A stretch of DNA of 64,000 bases from Larimichthys crocea (lineage: Eukaryota > Chordata > Actinopteri > Sciaenidae). Every line of letters starts with the position of its first letter. Positions within the stretch are counted from its first letter, which is position 1. The DNA is taken from contig NC_040032.1 of assembly GCF_000972845.2 (NCBI RefSeq), positions 16,209,358-16,273,357 of the forward strand, given 5' to 3'. Made by a program: the position numbers and the translations under genes. Under the pieces are notes generated by a model. It had not been told where the DNA came from. It ran no database searches and saw only the letters and a program-made list of their open reading frames with translations. Below, one piece after another: positions 44,400 to 57,000 of the stretch.

Positions 44400-46200
44400 T
44401 TGCAAATATGCTCATGTCAAGTTTATAAGCAATGCTCTTCTTGTACACATTCACAGAGGTGTGTCTTTTAAAGTGTATCTTAGTTATCTCGCTATTGGCT
44501 TAAAGACCCAAATAAATGAATCATGGAACTTTGTCAGCGTTTATTAATAGAATGATTCACTGTTTGGACAGCAATATAAATACATACAGGGTTCATGTGC
44601 AAAGAGTTTTAAAGATGCCGTGTAAAGATGCCATTCTGTGTGTATAAGGATAGTTTGTGGGCTGATGAAGAAACTGGTTTGAAGTGCTACTGAGTAACCA
44701 TTGAAAGATATCTCCACCTCTGATACACAAAGGAAAAAACACGCTTCAAAGACTAAAAAGAAAAAAAAGTAGACCATTTTAATTGCATAATGATAAAAAT
44801 GCAGTCTTAGACCATAGAATCCACAAGCCTTGTGAAGAAGATCAGATTTTTGATTTTTACCATTGACCAGAATTTACTGTACTGTACTGAGATGGAAAAC
44901 TAAAGCCTCTGACCCCATCTAGTGGATCACAATTGTATTCATTTTTTTCACTATTCCAAGACAGTTGACTTATTGTTTAATGGAAATACACGTAATCACA
45001 AAGTTACTTCACTCAGTTTAAAACTTCTCAGTTTAGGACATAGATCTGGTTTAATTTCACGCATTGAGCTTACATTGTTAAGTTGTTGGCACAAAAGAAT
45101 GTGCTAAAAATGAGGTACAGCCTCTGAGAATGCTGCAACACAAGGCAGTGCATGTGCATGAAGTAACACATAGATGCACAGGAAACATAACCTGTTTTTT
45201 TATTGCAGTATTTATTAGTGCATTTCACACAGCGAGGAATGCAGCTTAACCTGCAGTTTACTTTACCCTTGACAGGGAGCCAAGAAAACACATTTGACGG
45301 CACCATTAAGCTGCATCCGTCTCTTCTGGTTATTCTTAGACATTCTTTGTCACAAAACACAAGTGGAGTACTTGTTCACTGTCCATGAACACCTTTAGGC
45401 TACAAACTGCACATGCAGTACACATGCTTGAGGAGGGACCCACCTCCTCCGGAACCGGGACTCGCCCCTCGGACTGTCAAGCTACTAAACCCCGCCCACA
45501 AAAGTCGCTCTGCAATCTGATTGGCTCTCTGGGTGCAACCCTCCTAGATCTATGTGAAATAGATAGGACATCTTCACTGTACGGTGCAGGCAATAAGTGT
45601 CTTTGTGCTGTGATGTAACAGTCGATGATATCTCAGAGGTTCTCTTGTGACATTAAGATCAAGTATACTTTATTAATACTAATGGGATATTTTTTTTTTT
45701 AGAGAAACATGAAGACACTTTAAAACTAAAAAATTAGATTAAAACTATGTCTGCTCCTTCTGTATTTGAGTCAATGCCTATACCTTTCTGCTGTATGTAC
45801 CCACACTATATTCATAATGCATGTGACCATGTGTAGAATACACACCTCCTCCTACTGTTACGCTGTCTGTCTGTTGTTTCCTGTCAGATTTTACTATCTA
45901 AACATACTGCAGTTTATCCAGTGTCAGCACCTTCCATGGCTCTTGTTTACTTTGTAACATTTGTGTTGTAATGTGTGTGGACTTACTGTTTGCACCATGT
46001 TTCATGTTTTATGTAGCAACTTGGCCCATGGCGAAACGCTGTCTGGTTTCACTGCAGTTGAAACGACAAAAAACAAACAAAAAAAACACTTGACTTTTCT
46101 TAGCACATGTTAAATTTCTTAAATGTTAAATCTTAATTTTATATTTGTTTACGTTTACTGTGTCTCATGCTGCTACTGGATGTGATGCGTGAATTTCCCT
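44400..46200. other. Intergenic, no gene seen; possible CpG promoter patch
   Basis: AT-rich except for about 45430-45545, where CCCCGCCCAC (GC box) and CTGATTGGCT (reverse CCAAT box) occur together. This could be a distal first-exon promoter for acaca, which in mammals has several promoters, or may be chance. No exon was identified. Confidence 0.4.
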
Positions 46201-46201
46201 C

Positions 46202-46280
<79 letters not shown>
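46202..46280. repeat. (ATCT)n microsatellite
   Basis: About 20 tandem ATCT units. The apparent YLSI-repeat open frame across it is an artefact. Confidence 0.95.
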
Positions 46281-46281
<1 letters not shown>

Positions 46282-46613
46282 GTTGTGGAGAAATTGCTGA
46301 AGCCAAAGGTCAATGGTGAGGTCAGGAAGGAAGAAAGTGTTCAGGAGCCTCTGATGCTCTATTATTTAATGACGCTTGGCCAAGGAGAAGAATTAGAGAC
46401 TCTCGCAGAGTTCATCAGAAGTGCCTGAGTCGGTATCACATTCTGCCCAACTCATCCTGGTGGATCGACTTTAAACCCCAAGATAACACCACAAATACTA
46501 TACGCCCAGAATTAGTCAAAGAGAATGTTTTTACCCATGGAGGTGTTATTGTCAACACATTCTAGTCTGGAGACACAGATGTCTGTTTACGCAGATTAGA
46601 AAATTCCATAACA

Positions 46614-46661
<48 letters not shown>

Positions 46662-46775
46662 GCACAAGTTATTGCATTAGAGACAATATGTATATTTTTC
46701 TTATGTATATTTAATGTATTTTATGTATATAAGTAGAACCATATGTTCTTTCTCCTTAGAGTTTCTTTCTTTCTT

Positions 46776-46831
<56 letters not shown>

Positions 46832-46945
46832 CACTTGAACTTGCAGTGAAAGTCAAGTGCTGTATGTATATTATTGCCGTGCTCCATAGAAACTGTATAT
46901 ATTAAACAACATTATCCTAATCAAATACCAGTTAACTGACTTTTT
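46614..46945. repeat. Local duplication, copy 1, with ATCT and TTTC arrays
   Basis: ATCT repeats at 46614-46659 and 46780-46829 (the latter preceded by TTTC units) flank and interrupt a sequence that recurs at 48326-48574, including TGCACAAGTTATTGCATTAG and GTGCTCCATAGAAACTG. The copies differ by few bases apart from repeat length, so the duplication is recent or the sequence is a young mobile element. Confidence 0.85.
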
Positions 46946-47043
46946 TGGGGGGGTTTTTTGTGTGTGTGTGTTTTTTTTTTTTTACTTCGGCTTCAGGGTG
47001 TTTCTGCATTCACAAATATACACATTTACATAGAGACATAGTT

Positions 47044-47390
47044 CCATCAGAATCAGAAGTACTTAATTAATCCCAGCAGGGAAACTGTTTTTGTTACCGC
47101 AGCTCCCCAAACGGTAAGTGAGATAGTAAGAAAACAAAACTTTAACAATATACACCTATACAGTATCCTATTTAACACTATATACACATGTATAAATAAC
47201 AGTAACAGTAAAATAAAAAACAAGTAACAGTGAGATGTGCAGTATGTAAATCTAAACCCTATAAAGAATTTAGTCTTTGAGAGACTGTACAGAGATAGAT
47301 AGACACTGATTGAGTAAAGTGCAGTATGCATGTGTGGACATGCATATACATGCATATTAAAACAGCTGCAAGTATATTCCTTTAGACTTA
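47044..47390 (-). mobile_element. LINE-like remnant
   Basis: TCAGAATCAGAAGTACTTAA followed by TTAATCCCAGCAGGGAAAC is the complement-type end motif of many teleost LINE/SINE elements. The following AT-rich text with ATATACACCTATACAG and AAATAACAGTAACAG is typical of their degraded 3' regions. No coding frame remains. Confidence 0.5.
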
Positions 47391-47439
47391 AGCAGCTTTA
47401 GTTTTGAACTGATCCCACTATATTTACACGCTGCAGCCT

Positions 47440-47733
47440 CTTTCAGACGTGCAGTCTTCTCCGTGTGCTGTAGCTCTATAGCGGAAGTTGGTGTCGGAGG
47501 TCAATGGCCGGGAGTAACCCCGCCTGCGCATCGTCACATCACCCCACTCTCTGCTGTTTAAACCGTCTGTTGGAAGCTGCGTGACCTCATCATGATGTGA
47601 TTTTTTTCTTCTTCTTACATCACATCACTGGAATCATCCGATATGTCTGACAGACACAAGTAAATTATCGATTTTTTTTTTTATTTTTTGTGGGATTCAA
47701 CTTTCAGGATTACGTTCAGGTTCATCTCCACCG
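47440..47733 (+). promoter_or_regulatory. acaca: acaca promoter and candidate non-coding first exon
   Basis: The segment is locally GC-richer, with an ETS-type GCGGAAGTTG (about 47480), a CCCCGCCTGCGCATCG cluster (GC box plus NRF1-like) and CGTGACCTCATCATG. A sequence ending TTCATCTCCACCG is followed by a consensus donor GTGAGT at 47734, so a non-coding first exon may end at 47733. Mammalian ACACA has multiple promoters and untranslated first exons, which suits this reading. Confidence 0.45.
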
Positions 47734-48054
47734 GTGAGTTGCCCTCGATGTTTGTCTCAGATTACCGGTGTGTTTGTCATCATTAAAAGGCGCACGGAAG
47801 ATTGCAGCACAGTACAGTAGTTACCCGTTACCGTAACTAACGACTACATTAGCCGCTAACGCCTTTAGCACTGATGCTAAAGCTCTGTCACGACCAGCTA
47901 GCTCTTAATTAGTTGACTCAAGAGCCGGGAAGCATCTCACACAGACTCCTAGGACATGTCAAGTCAATATTTGCCTGTGTCAACATTTCCGGTGTCCCGG
48001 AGAAGTTAAAAAAAAAAAAGAAAAAAAAAAGCAGTCGTCGGTTGTCGTCGTGTG

Positions 48055-48139
48055 ATGTTTCCCTGGCTCACGTTTGCGGCGTGTTTGGCGTCAGTGCTCG
48101 GCTTGTTTTTCTGGTCCCGCAAGCAGCTAACGTCGATAG
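48055..48139 (+). CDS. acaca: Candidate alternative first coding exon of acaca with hydrophobic N-terminus
   Basis: An ATG with G at -3 opens 28 codons plus one base, reading MFPWLTFAACLASVLGLFFW then SRKQLTSI, and ends at consensus donor TAG/GTAAGG. The phase matches the acceptor at 48931 (or the alternative at 48940) of the next exon, whose frame is open through RPAMAQQ. A joined product would carry a roughly 20-residue hydrophobic segment, like the membrane anchor of ACC2 and the hydrophobic N-terminal isoform of mammalian ACC1. The alternative is a leader exon with the ATG unused. Confidence 0.5.
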
Positions 48140-48325
48140 GTAAGGTGTGCCTCTCTGGTTACCTAAGAAGAGAGAGAGAGAGAGAGAGAGAGCAAAGCAC
48201 AGGTGGGAGAGGAAAGATAATGGTCAGGTTGTAGAGACACACTGGATAATGTGTGGACATCTTTGGTAACTTTAGTTAGTAGAAGGTAAGGTAATGTACA
48301 GGTGTGATTTCTGCACGTTTTACAG

Positions 48326-48574
48326 CTATCTATCTTTGCACAAGTTATTGCATTAGAGTCAATATGTATATTTTTCTTATGTATATTTAATGTATTTTAT
48401 GTATATATAAGTAGAACAATATGTTCTTTCTCCTTAGAGTTTCTATCTATCTATCTATCTTGACTTGAACTTGCAGTGAAAGTCAAGTGCTGTATGTATA
48501 TTATTGCCGTGCTCCATAGAAACTGTATATATTAAACAACATTATCCTAATCAAATACCAGTTAACTGACTTTT
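48326..48574. repeat. Local duplication, copy 2, in acaca intron 1
   Basis: It repeats the sequence at 46655-46945 in the same orientation, with only four or five ATCT units where copy 1 has about a dozen. It is intronic if the exon at 48055 is used. Confidence 0.85.
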
Positions 48575-48960
48575 TTGTGTGTTTTTGCAGCTGTGTTGTT
48601 TCATTGGTTTGCATCTGTCTGTGTGGTCACTGGTAACAACACAAACACTGTTACATCCTAATGTGGTTATTTTTTTTATCCCTCTTAAAGATGTACAGCT
48701 GCTGCTGTGTCTTCAATAATGCCTCATTTTTTTTTCTCCAGAAGCTGCACACACTGACTGTACAGATGCTCAAACAGCTGTTGCAATATCACTTTCTACT
48801 TTTGCAATATGACAAACCATGCCAAGCCAAAGACAATCTCGTGTCACAGTGACTGTACCTTTGATATTTGGACTCTCCGTGTCTCTCCTTTTTTTTATAA
48901 CCGTTGCTGCTGCTGTTGTGTTTCTTGTCAGTATTCGCAGCCTGTTCGTGTCGTCCAGCC

Positions 48961-51900
48961 ATGGCACAGCAGGACGGTGCCGCCGCCGCTAAGAAGAACC
49001 CGGCCGTCGCGGCGTTGCACTCTCACTTTATCGTGGGCTCTGTGTCGGAGGAGAACTCGGAAGATGAAATCCAAGGGAAGCCTGACGTTCAGCTGGAGGA
49101 AAAGGAGAATCGGTCCTTGTCGCCGTCCTCCGCTAGCTCAGACAGCACCTGTGAAATGGGATTTGATCACATTGATGGCCCCGTGCAGAATCTAAGGTTG
49201 GGATCCAAAAAAAACCTGGTCTGTCTGCATCATCCCTGGTCTCTCGATGTTCATTTACAAATTTGATTCAGTGATTATTTCTTTTTTCAGGCACATACGC
49301 CAATTTTTATCTATAACATACCACGTTTAAACCTAAAATATTTTTCCTAACTTGGCAAAATCTTTTGCACTTTGAATATTTTAAACATAATATATGTTTA
49401 CACATACTCATACATATCATGAGCCTTGAATTACATTGTTTCTTAGTGGTAAATTTGAGATCTGCAGTCTTTTTGAGACAGGTCCTGTGCTCCAAAATGA
49501 GTACGCTCTGTTCAGATTATACAGCCCACCTTCGCTGGGTGGCCCCTTTTGCAGCACATGGTGAAAAAGAAAAGTGGTTTCATAGTTGTACACCGCTGAA
49601 GGGTTTCTCTGTGAGGTTGGCCTGGAACGCACAGGGCTTAGACTCCAGAATGTGGTTTGGAGAAGGTTGACAAAATGTACACACACACACAGAAATTCTC
49701 AATCCGACAGTCAAAAGGAGCTTTTCAGTACTGACAGAGCTTTGTTTGAATCTCGCGGCAGTCTATAGTGTATCTCTGGCAGCCGTGGGTTTTTCCATCA
49801 GGCTCCCGAGACTCTCTCATTTCGCTGTCACTTTCACAGGCAGAGGCGATTGTAATTCACATTTTCCATCCTTGAAAGTTTTGGAAAATTCACATTGAAA
49901 GTGTTTGAATTTCTAATATTTTGTGCACGAATAGATACTGAAGTTCTTTTGCTATGTTAAGCTGCACCGCCTGCATGCATTTTTTTCCCTTCTCCCTGCC
50001 TGCGAGCTTCTGTAAAAGCCTGTTAGTTCTCATCGTAAAATTGTCAGTGCTGTAACAGTAAATAACCTTGATCCGCGTCTCATGTTGGGTCTTTTGCATT
50101 TGAGGTAATTCAGAGAATGAAAAGTCCTTGAAATGCCCTTGAATTTGATGTTTAACAACGTGTAGAAAAACCTTGACTTTTCTCCTCTAACCCTTTCTTC
50201 GCAGAAGACTTACAGTTGTGAAATAATATCATAATGCTGACGTACAAAACTTCCTCACCACAATTACATGCTTCTTTTTTTCCCCAGTTGGTGGAAGTGA
50301 GTTTGTATGTTTATGTCTAAAATTTCTATATATTGTTTTATTGCGCACAGGAAACTTGATGATTCTTCATCAGCCCGTTGAAGACTTCAGGATTTTCTAG
50401 ATCTCACTAATTTCTGTGTACAGTTGGTTTTGTGTGGTCAGTTTCATGAGGGCGAACTGAAAGAGGCTGGGATGGCACTTTTCAAACTGGATGTACTGGA
50501 TGGGGGGAGAGGGGGGTGTCTGCCTCCTCCGCCCCCCTAATTGTCTCTCTCATAGGACAGAACAAACTCTGGCAGCCCCGCAGCTGGGTTGAAATCAGAG
50601 CTCCATTCAGTAGGGACTCGTTTGCCTTGCACCGGTAACCCCTACGGTGATGCAATAATGCAGTATCAGGCCACAGAAGCCAGCCAGCCAAAGGCGCCCA
50701 GACACTGCCACACCCTTCAACTGATAGTCCTAGTCCTCCCCCTCTATTAACATATTCCCCCACACGGTTCCCCTAAGGGGTGGATTTTACACAGCTCTGC
50801 AAGTCCTGCCCAAGCATGTAAACATGTTTGCACTGTCCTGTCCTGCTGTACTTGACATGTTGTTGCTCTGTCAGAGGTTATACCATGTTGTTCTAACAAA
50901 TAATGATATAATTCCCATCTGTAGTAACTTTTTTTTCCTATTGGTCCCTTTTTAAATCCTTAAAAGTTTGTGAATTTGTGTGGGAAAATCAAGTCCTTGA
51001 AAGTGTTTGACATGAATAGACATGGGCGGTTTTGATTATTTTGTTTAGTTAATGTTATTTAATTATATTATATTATATTATATTATGATTTAGATTAATG
51101 ATATTAGATTTATTATATTATATTATATTATATAAAATTATCTGTGTCTCAAACTATGCCGTGTTGGGATTGATCCTTGAATTTGACGAAATTGGTCCTG
51201 GAAAGTCCTTGACTATTCAGGTTTTTCAGGTTTAAGGTGACGCTGTAACTCACTCAAGCTATAAAGATTAAGATAAGACACAGTAGTCAAATCCTCTGTT
51301 TGCTAGACTCATTGATCTTTATATGAGGCGATCTCTTTTTTTTATCTTCTGGGCTGTAAACATTATCTGTCTTTAAGATCCCGCTGAAAATGAAAGCGTA
51401 TGTTTGTAGCATAGTTCATACTTCGGCCTTAAAATTAGAGGTGTCATGTAATGCATTCTTTGTATTTCTCAAAACAGGCCGAGCATGTCAGGGCTGCACC
51501 TGGTGAAGCAAGGCAGAGATCGCCGCCGCATCGATCTCCAGAGAGACTTCACCGTGGCTTCTCCTGCTGAATTTGTCACCCGCTTCGGTGGCAATAAAGT
51601 TATCGAGAAGGTGATTTATTTTTATTTAGCACGTTGTTCTTTGGATAAATGGTGCAGTATTTAGATAAACCAGTGAAGATTTCTAAAACAAAACAACTCT
51701 GCTTTTCTGTTTGCAGCTATGAAATATGATTATTACAATATGATGCATATAGACTCAGTAGTATGTGTGACAGACATCATTAATGAAATATTTTAACTTT
51801 TGTGAGCAAAAATTAGCATTTTCAATTTGACTATTTTGCTTCTTCAGGTGCTTATCGCCAACAATGGCATTGCAGCAGTCAAATGCATGCGCTCCATCCG

Positions 51901-54009
51901 CCGGTGGGCCTATGAGATGTTCCGCAATGAAAGGGCAATCCGCTTCGTCGTTATGGTGACCCCAGAGGACCTGAAAGCCAACGCGGGTGAGCTTTTTGCT
52001 GTACATCCAAACACCTCAGCTAATACAGAAGACTGCACATCACTGAGGAATATTCTAGACGTGACTGCAGCAAGATGAGTAACATAAATAAAAACTTTGT
52101 TTGTCTTTCACAGAGTACATTAAAATGGCAGATCATTACGTGCCTGTGCCAGGAGGGACTAACAACAACAACTACGCCAACGTGGAGCTCATTCTAGACA
52201 TTGCTAAACGCATACCTGTTCAGGTACCACCGCACACTTAATGCGCTGAATCTATTGCTTCCCACAGTAGATAATCATTTTATCATTTATTGAGTACCTG
52301 TTGTCACGTATCCCTTACAGGCGGTGTGGGCCGGGTGGGGTCATGCTTCAGAGAACCCGAAACTTCCAGAGCTGCTTCACAAGCACGGCATTGCTTTCAT
52401 GGGTAAGTGAAGCTTCTTACTTTATCTATCACTTTGCAATATCAGTTTTTAAATTGCTTACTCCTTCCTTAGGTCCCCCAAGTCAGGCTATGTGGGCTCT
52501 GGGAGACAAGATTGCTTCGTCTATTGTGGCTCAGACAGCTGGCATTCCCACCCTGCCATGGAGCGGCACAGGTACGTCACAGTTTGTGTGTCCAAAGATA
52601 ATCCTTAATAATTTAAACTTCATAGAGTAAATGTTTGGCCGTTTGTCTCTGTTTCAGTCTGTAAAGTCTAATATTTAGTTTTCAAGTCCTGAGATTTCAG
52701 AAAATAAATGATTTGACATTACACCTTTTCGTTGTTTCACTTCCTCAGGCCTTTCGGTAGAATGGACAGAGAACAACCAAAAGAAGAAAGTTATCAACGT
52801 CCCTACTGACGTGTATGAGCTTGGCTGCATCCAGGATGTCGAGGATGGCCTTAAAGTAAGCACGTCATCTAACCGAGAGTTCAGGATCCCAAATGCATTC
52901 GCTTTATTACTGTGCGCACCTCCGTGCATGCTTTGAGCTGTATGTTTCCATTGCCAGGCTGCAGAGAAGATCGGCTACCCTGTGATGGTGAAGGCCTCTG
53001 AGGGAGGCGGCGGAAAAGGCATCCGTAAAGTGAACTGCGTGGATGATTTCCCAAACCTCTTCCGACAGGTAAGTGGAGACTAAATCCAAGTTAGAAATAT
53101 CGATCACATTGTAGAATAGGGTCTGAATACATTGTTTTTTTCTTTTGCGTTTGTTGGCTGCAAGGATTTACTCTCCCTTTTTGGTTCTTCAGGTCCAGGC
53201 AGAAGTTCCAGGCTCGCCTGTTTTCGTCATGCAGCTAGCCAAACACGCCCGCCATCTGGAGGTCCAGATCTTGGCTGATCAGTATGGCAATGCCATTTCC
53301 CTGTTTGGTCGTGACTGCTCTGTGCAGCGACGGCATCAGAAAATTATAGAGGAAGCCCCCGCTACCATCGCCACCTCTGATGTGTTTGAGGATATGGAAA
53401 GGGTAAAATCCATGTCGCTTTGTTATATAGCTGATAATCTAAGAACAACTAATCCACCATAAAGATGTTCGATCGTTAACATGGAGTTGTTTTCTCTCCT
53501 CAGTGTGCAGTGAAGCTGGCTAAGATGGTGGGATACGTCAGCGCAGGTACAGTGGAGTACCTCTATAGCCAGGACGGCAGCTTCTACTTCCTGGAGCTCA
53601 ACCCCCGTCTGCAGGTGGAGCACCCCTGCACCGAGATGGTGGCTGACGTCAACTTGCCTGCTGCCCAACTGCAGGTCAGCCTCACCCAGACATGCCTCCA
53701 GAGATAGAACGAGTACAGTCACCATTACATCACCTATAATACATTTGAGGATTTGAGAGTGTCTTGGCGCGGACAAAAAGTTGGCACGCTTCACTGCTCG
53801 GCACTAAACGGGGGCCCCCGTCTCCATGGCAACCGACTGCGAAAGAAAGAGGCGATATGCAGAAATGGTGTTGTAGCAGCACTGGGTCACGTGGTGTGTT
53901 CTGCAGTGTTTAGGATTGTGTGTAAATGGGTCAGTGGCAGTCGAGCTGAAGGGCGGTGTTGCTGGAAAAGCTTTGTGGTCTGAGCTGATTGGGTGTTACT
54001 GTAGGAGTG

Positions 54010-54043
<34 letters not shown>

Positions 54044-57000
54044 TCTCTCTCTCTGGCACAGAGGACAACCGTATCTTTTCCCAGGCAACAACAGAATCTA
54101 TCTCTCAGCAAGATCAGAAACCTGAGATCAGATGCTAACAAATACATTCAGAGTCCATTACAGCCTGTGTTTGTTCAGGGCCTGTCACTTAAACATCCCA
54201 TATTGTAGAAAGTGAGATTTCTATTAGACAAAAAATTAGAAAGCGGGTCTAGATGACTTTCATAAGGTTGTGATGTCACAGCTATTTAACCGCCCCCCAG
54301 CACGATCTGATACTTGAGTGGCCACGTGTCACTCAGTCTCATTTAATATTGAGAGAAAACGCCCCCTTCCTGCTCAAGCTTCAGTGAGAAGGATGAGAGA
54401 GGAGATGGAAAAACTCTAACAAGATAGTTTTTGCTACTTACCACAGCGATATCTTCTTACGGTTATCAGAACTTCAAATAAAACACTGAAAAAGTGTAAA
54501 ATATAAAAGAGCATACACTTATGTACTAATGTCACTATATTCTTCCAGATTGCTATGGGTATTCCTCTTCAAAGGATCAAAGACATCAGGATGCTTTATG
54601 GAGTCCAGCCCTGGGGAGACTCACCCATTGACTTCGAGGGTCTGTCGACAGCCCCCTGCCCACGGGGCCACGTCATTGCAGCACGTATCACCAGTGAAAA
54701 TCCTGATGAGGTAAGCCCCACTCTCCCTCGGTATCAGGTATCAATCTATCATCTCTGTTCTGTGCCTGTTCAACTTGTGATTCTGTTATTAAATGTCAAA
54801 ATTACCTGTTTTCTTTTTGTGCTGGTTCAGTTCATGAGCAGATAAAATGCAGTTTGTATGTGTGTGTGTGTGTGTGGTGTGATCACAGGGTTTCAAGCCA
54901 AGCTCCGGAACAGTGCAAGAGTTGAATTTCCGCAGCAATAAAAACGTGTGGGGCTACTTCAGCGTGGCAGCGGCTGGAGGCCTCCACGAGTTCGCTGACT
55001 CCCAGTTTGGACACTGTTTCTCTTGGGGAGAAAATCGTGAAGAAGCCATCTCGTGAGTACACACAAGAATTTTTCTAAACATCACCGTGTCGGAAGGCTT
55101 ACTCAAAAACAAAAAAAAACATTTTCTAGTTGACATTCTGTATGTGGTCGTGTCTTTAATCTTTTCATAGCAACATGGTGGTGGCTCTGAAGGAGCTGTC
55201 TATCAGAGGAGACTTCAGGACCACAGTCGAATACCTCATTAAGCTGCTGGAGACGGAAAGCTTTCAGCACAACAGCATCGACACTGGCTGGCTGGACAGG
55301 CTGATCTCAGAGAAGATGCAGGTACGCAGAGCTCCTCTAGCTGCGGTCACTGAGAAACTGTGACGAGACATACTTACACACTGACCCATATTATGTCAGG
55401 GCTGAAACTGCTCTATGTAAGTTTAGTCTTCCAACACTGTGCACCTTAAATTTAAGATGAAATGTTTCCCTGAATTAAAAAGTTTATCTCTTTTGCAGGC
55501 GGAGCGCCCTGACACCATGCTGGGAATCGTGAGTGGGGCTCTTCACGTGGCAGATGTCAATCTGAGGAACAGTGTCTCCAACTTCCTGCATTCTCTAGAA
55601 AGGTAAAAAAAATATGGCACGTCGTAGTAAATGATGTAAAACCCGTGCAGTGTTTTTAGTAGAAAACATGAGAACGCTCTGTACTCACCGACCAGGGGCC
55701 AGGTGCTGCCGGCACACACACTACTCAACACTGTGGATGTGGAGCTGATCTATGAAGGCACTAAGTACGTCCTGACGGTGACGCGCCAGTCTCCCAACTC
55801 CTACGTGGTCATCATGAACAACTCCTCCGCTGAGGTGGACGTCCATCGGCTCAGCGATGGAGGTCTTTTGCTGTCTTATGACGGAAGCAGCTACACTACA
55901 TACATGAAAGAAGAGGTGGACAGGTAAGAGGAGACAAAGCTGTGGACTGAAATTATCGTAACTTTACAGAAATGACTTCAATCTTTCTGGTTCTATTTTT
56001 TAAAGTATCTTTTCTTCCCCCGCAGGTATCGCATCACAATTGGGAACAAGACTTGTGTTTTCGAAAGGGAGAACGACCCTTCGCTGCTACGATCTCCTTC
56101 AGCGGGAAAACTCATCCAGTACACAGTCGAGGATGGCGGACATGTGTTTTCTGGCCAGTGCTACGCTGAAATAGAGGTACAGTATGTTTTATGTGAATGT
56201 TGTCTATGAGAAAACTGACTTTACTTTTGTTTGATAAGTTGTTTTAGATGTAAACTTCTTCTAATTCCAGGTGATGAAGATGGTAATGACCCTTACGGCT
56301 GCAGAGTCTGGATGTATTCACTATGTGAAGAGAGCTGGAGCGGCACTGGATCCAGGCTGTGTGATTGCCAAGCTGCAACTGGATGACCCAAGCCGAGTGC
56401 AACAGGTACCGTGTGTCTGACTAACACGATCCGCAAAGATATGCCTATGCAAAGGTATTCAAAGTAGGATTTCAAGTTTTGTTTCAAGTTAGGACACACA
56501 TTTTATCTTTCAGTTCCTGTAATGAAAAGCCACAGACTTTCAAAATGTCTATATTTCCATCCCCAAAAGATGCTCCCTACTCTACAAGCCGTGTATATTA
56601 TTTTGCCTGTGCTTTTGAGCATTTTAGCATTTCAACTTAAAGAAATCAAAGCATCAGCGAGGCAGGAAATTGTGGCTGTCAACAAGGATGACGGCTCAAT
56701 TCTCTGAAGAGAACAAGTGTTAGCATGAACATCTGAGCCAATCTAATATCAGAAAGTCAGGAGGCAGACTTAATGGTGTGGAAAAGAGCCCACTTGTCAC
56801 TTGGCAAATGTGTCACTACTGGTTAGGCAACAACGCCTAAAGAAGAACAAACATTTTGGACTGCTTTCTTGGACAGACATTGTTGGGTTTCTTAAATTTG
56901 CATTTAGACAGGGTCGCTTGCTGATTTCAGAGTATACTCACTACTTACTACTAGCTTAATACTGCTTGAATGAAACAGCAGCACATGCAAAACAATGTTG

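Noticed and set aside
46189..46428. YLSI-repeat open frame
   Set aside because: Translation of the ATCT microsatellite.
56522..56707. 61-aa frame in an acaca intron
   Set aside because: Lies wholly within the intron 56406-57029; no splice sites in the required phase.
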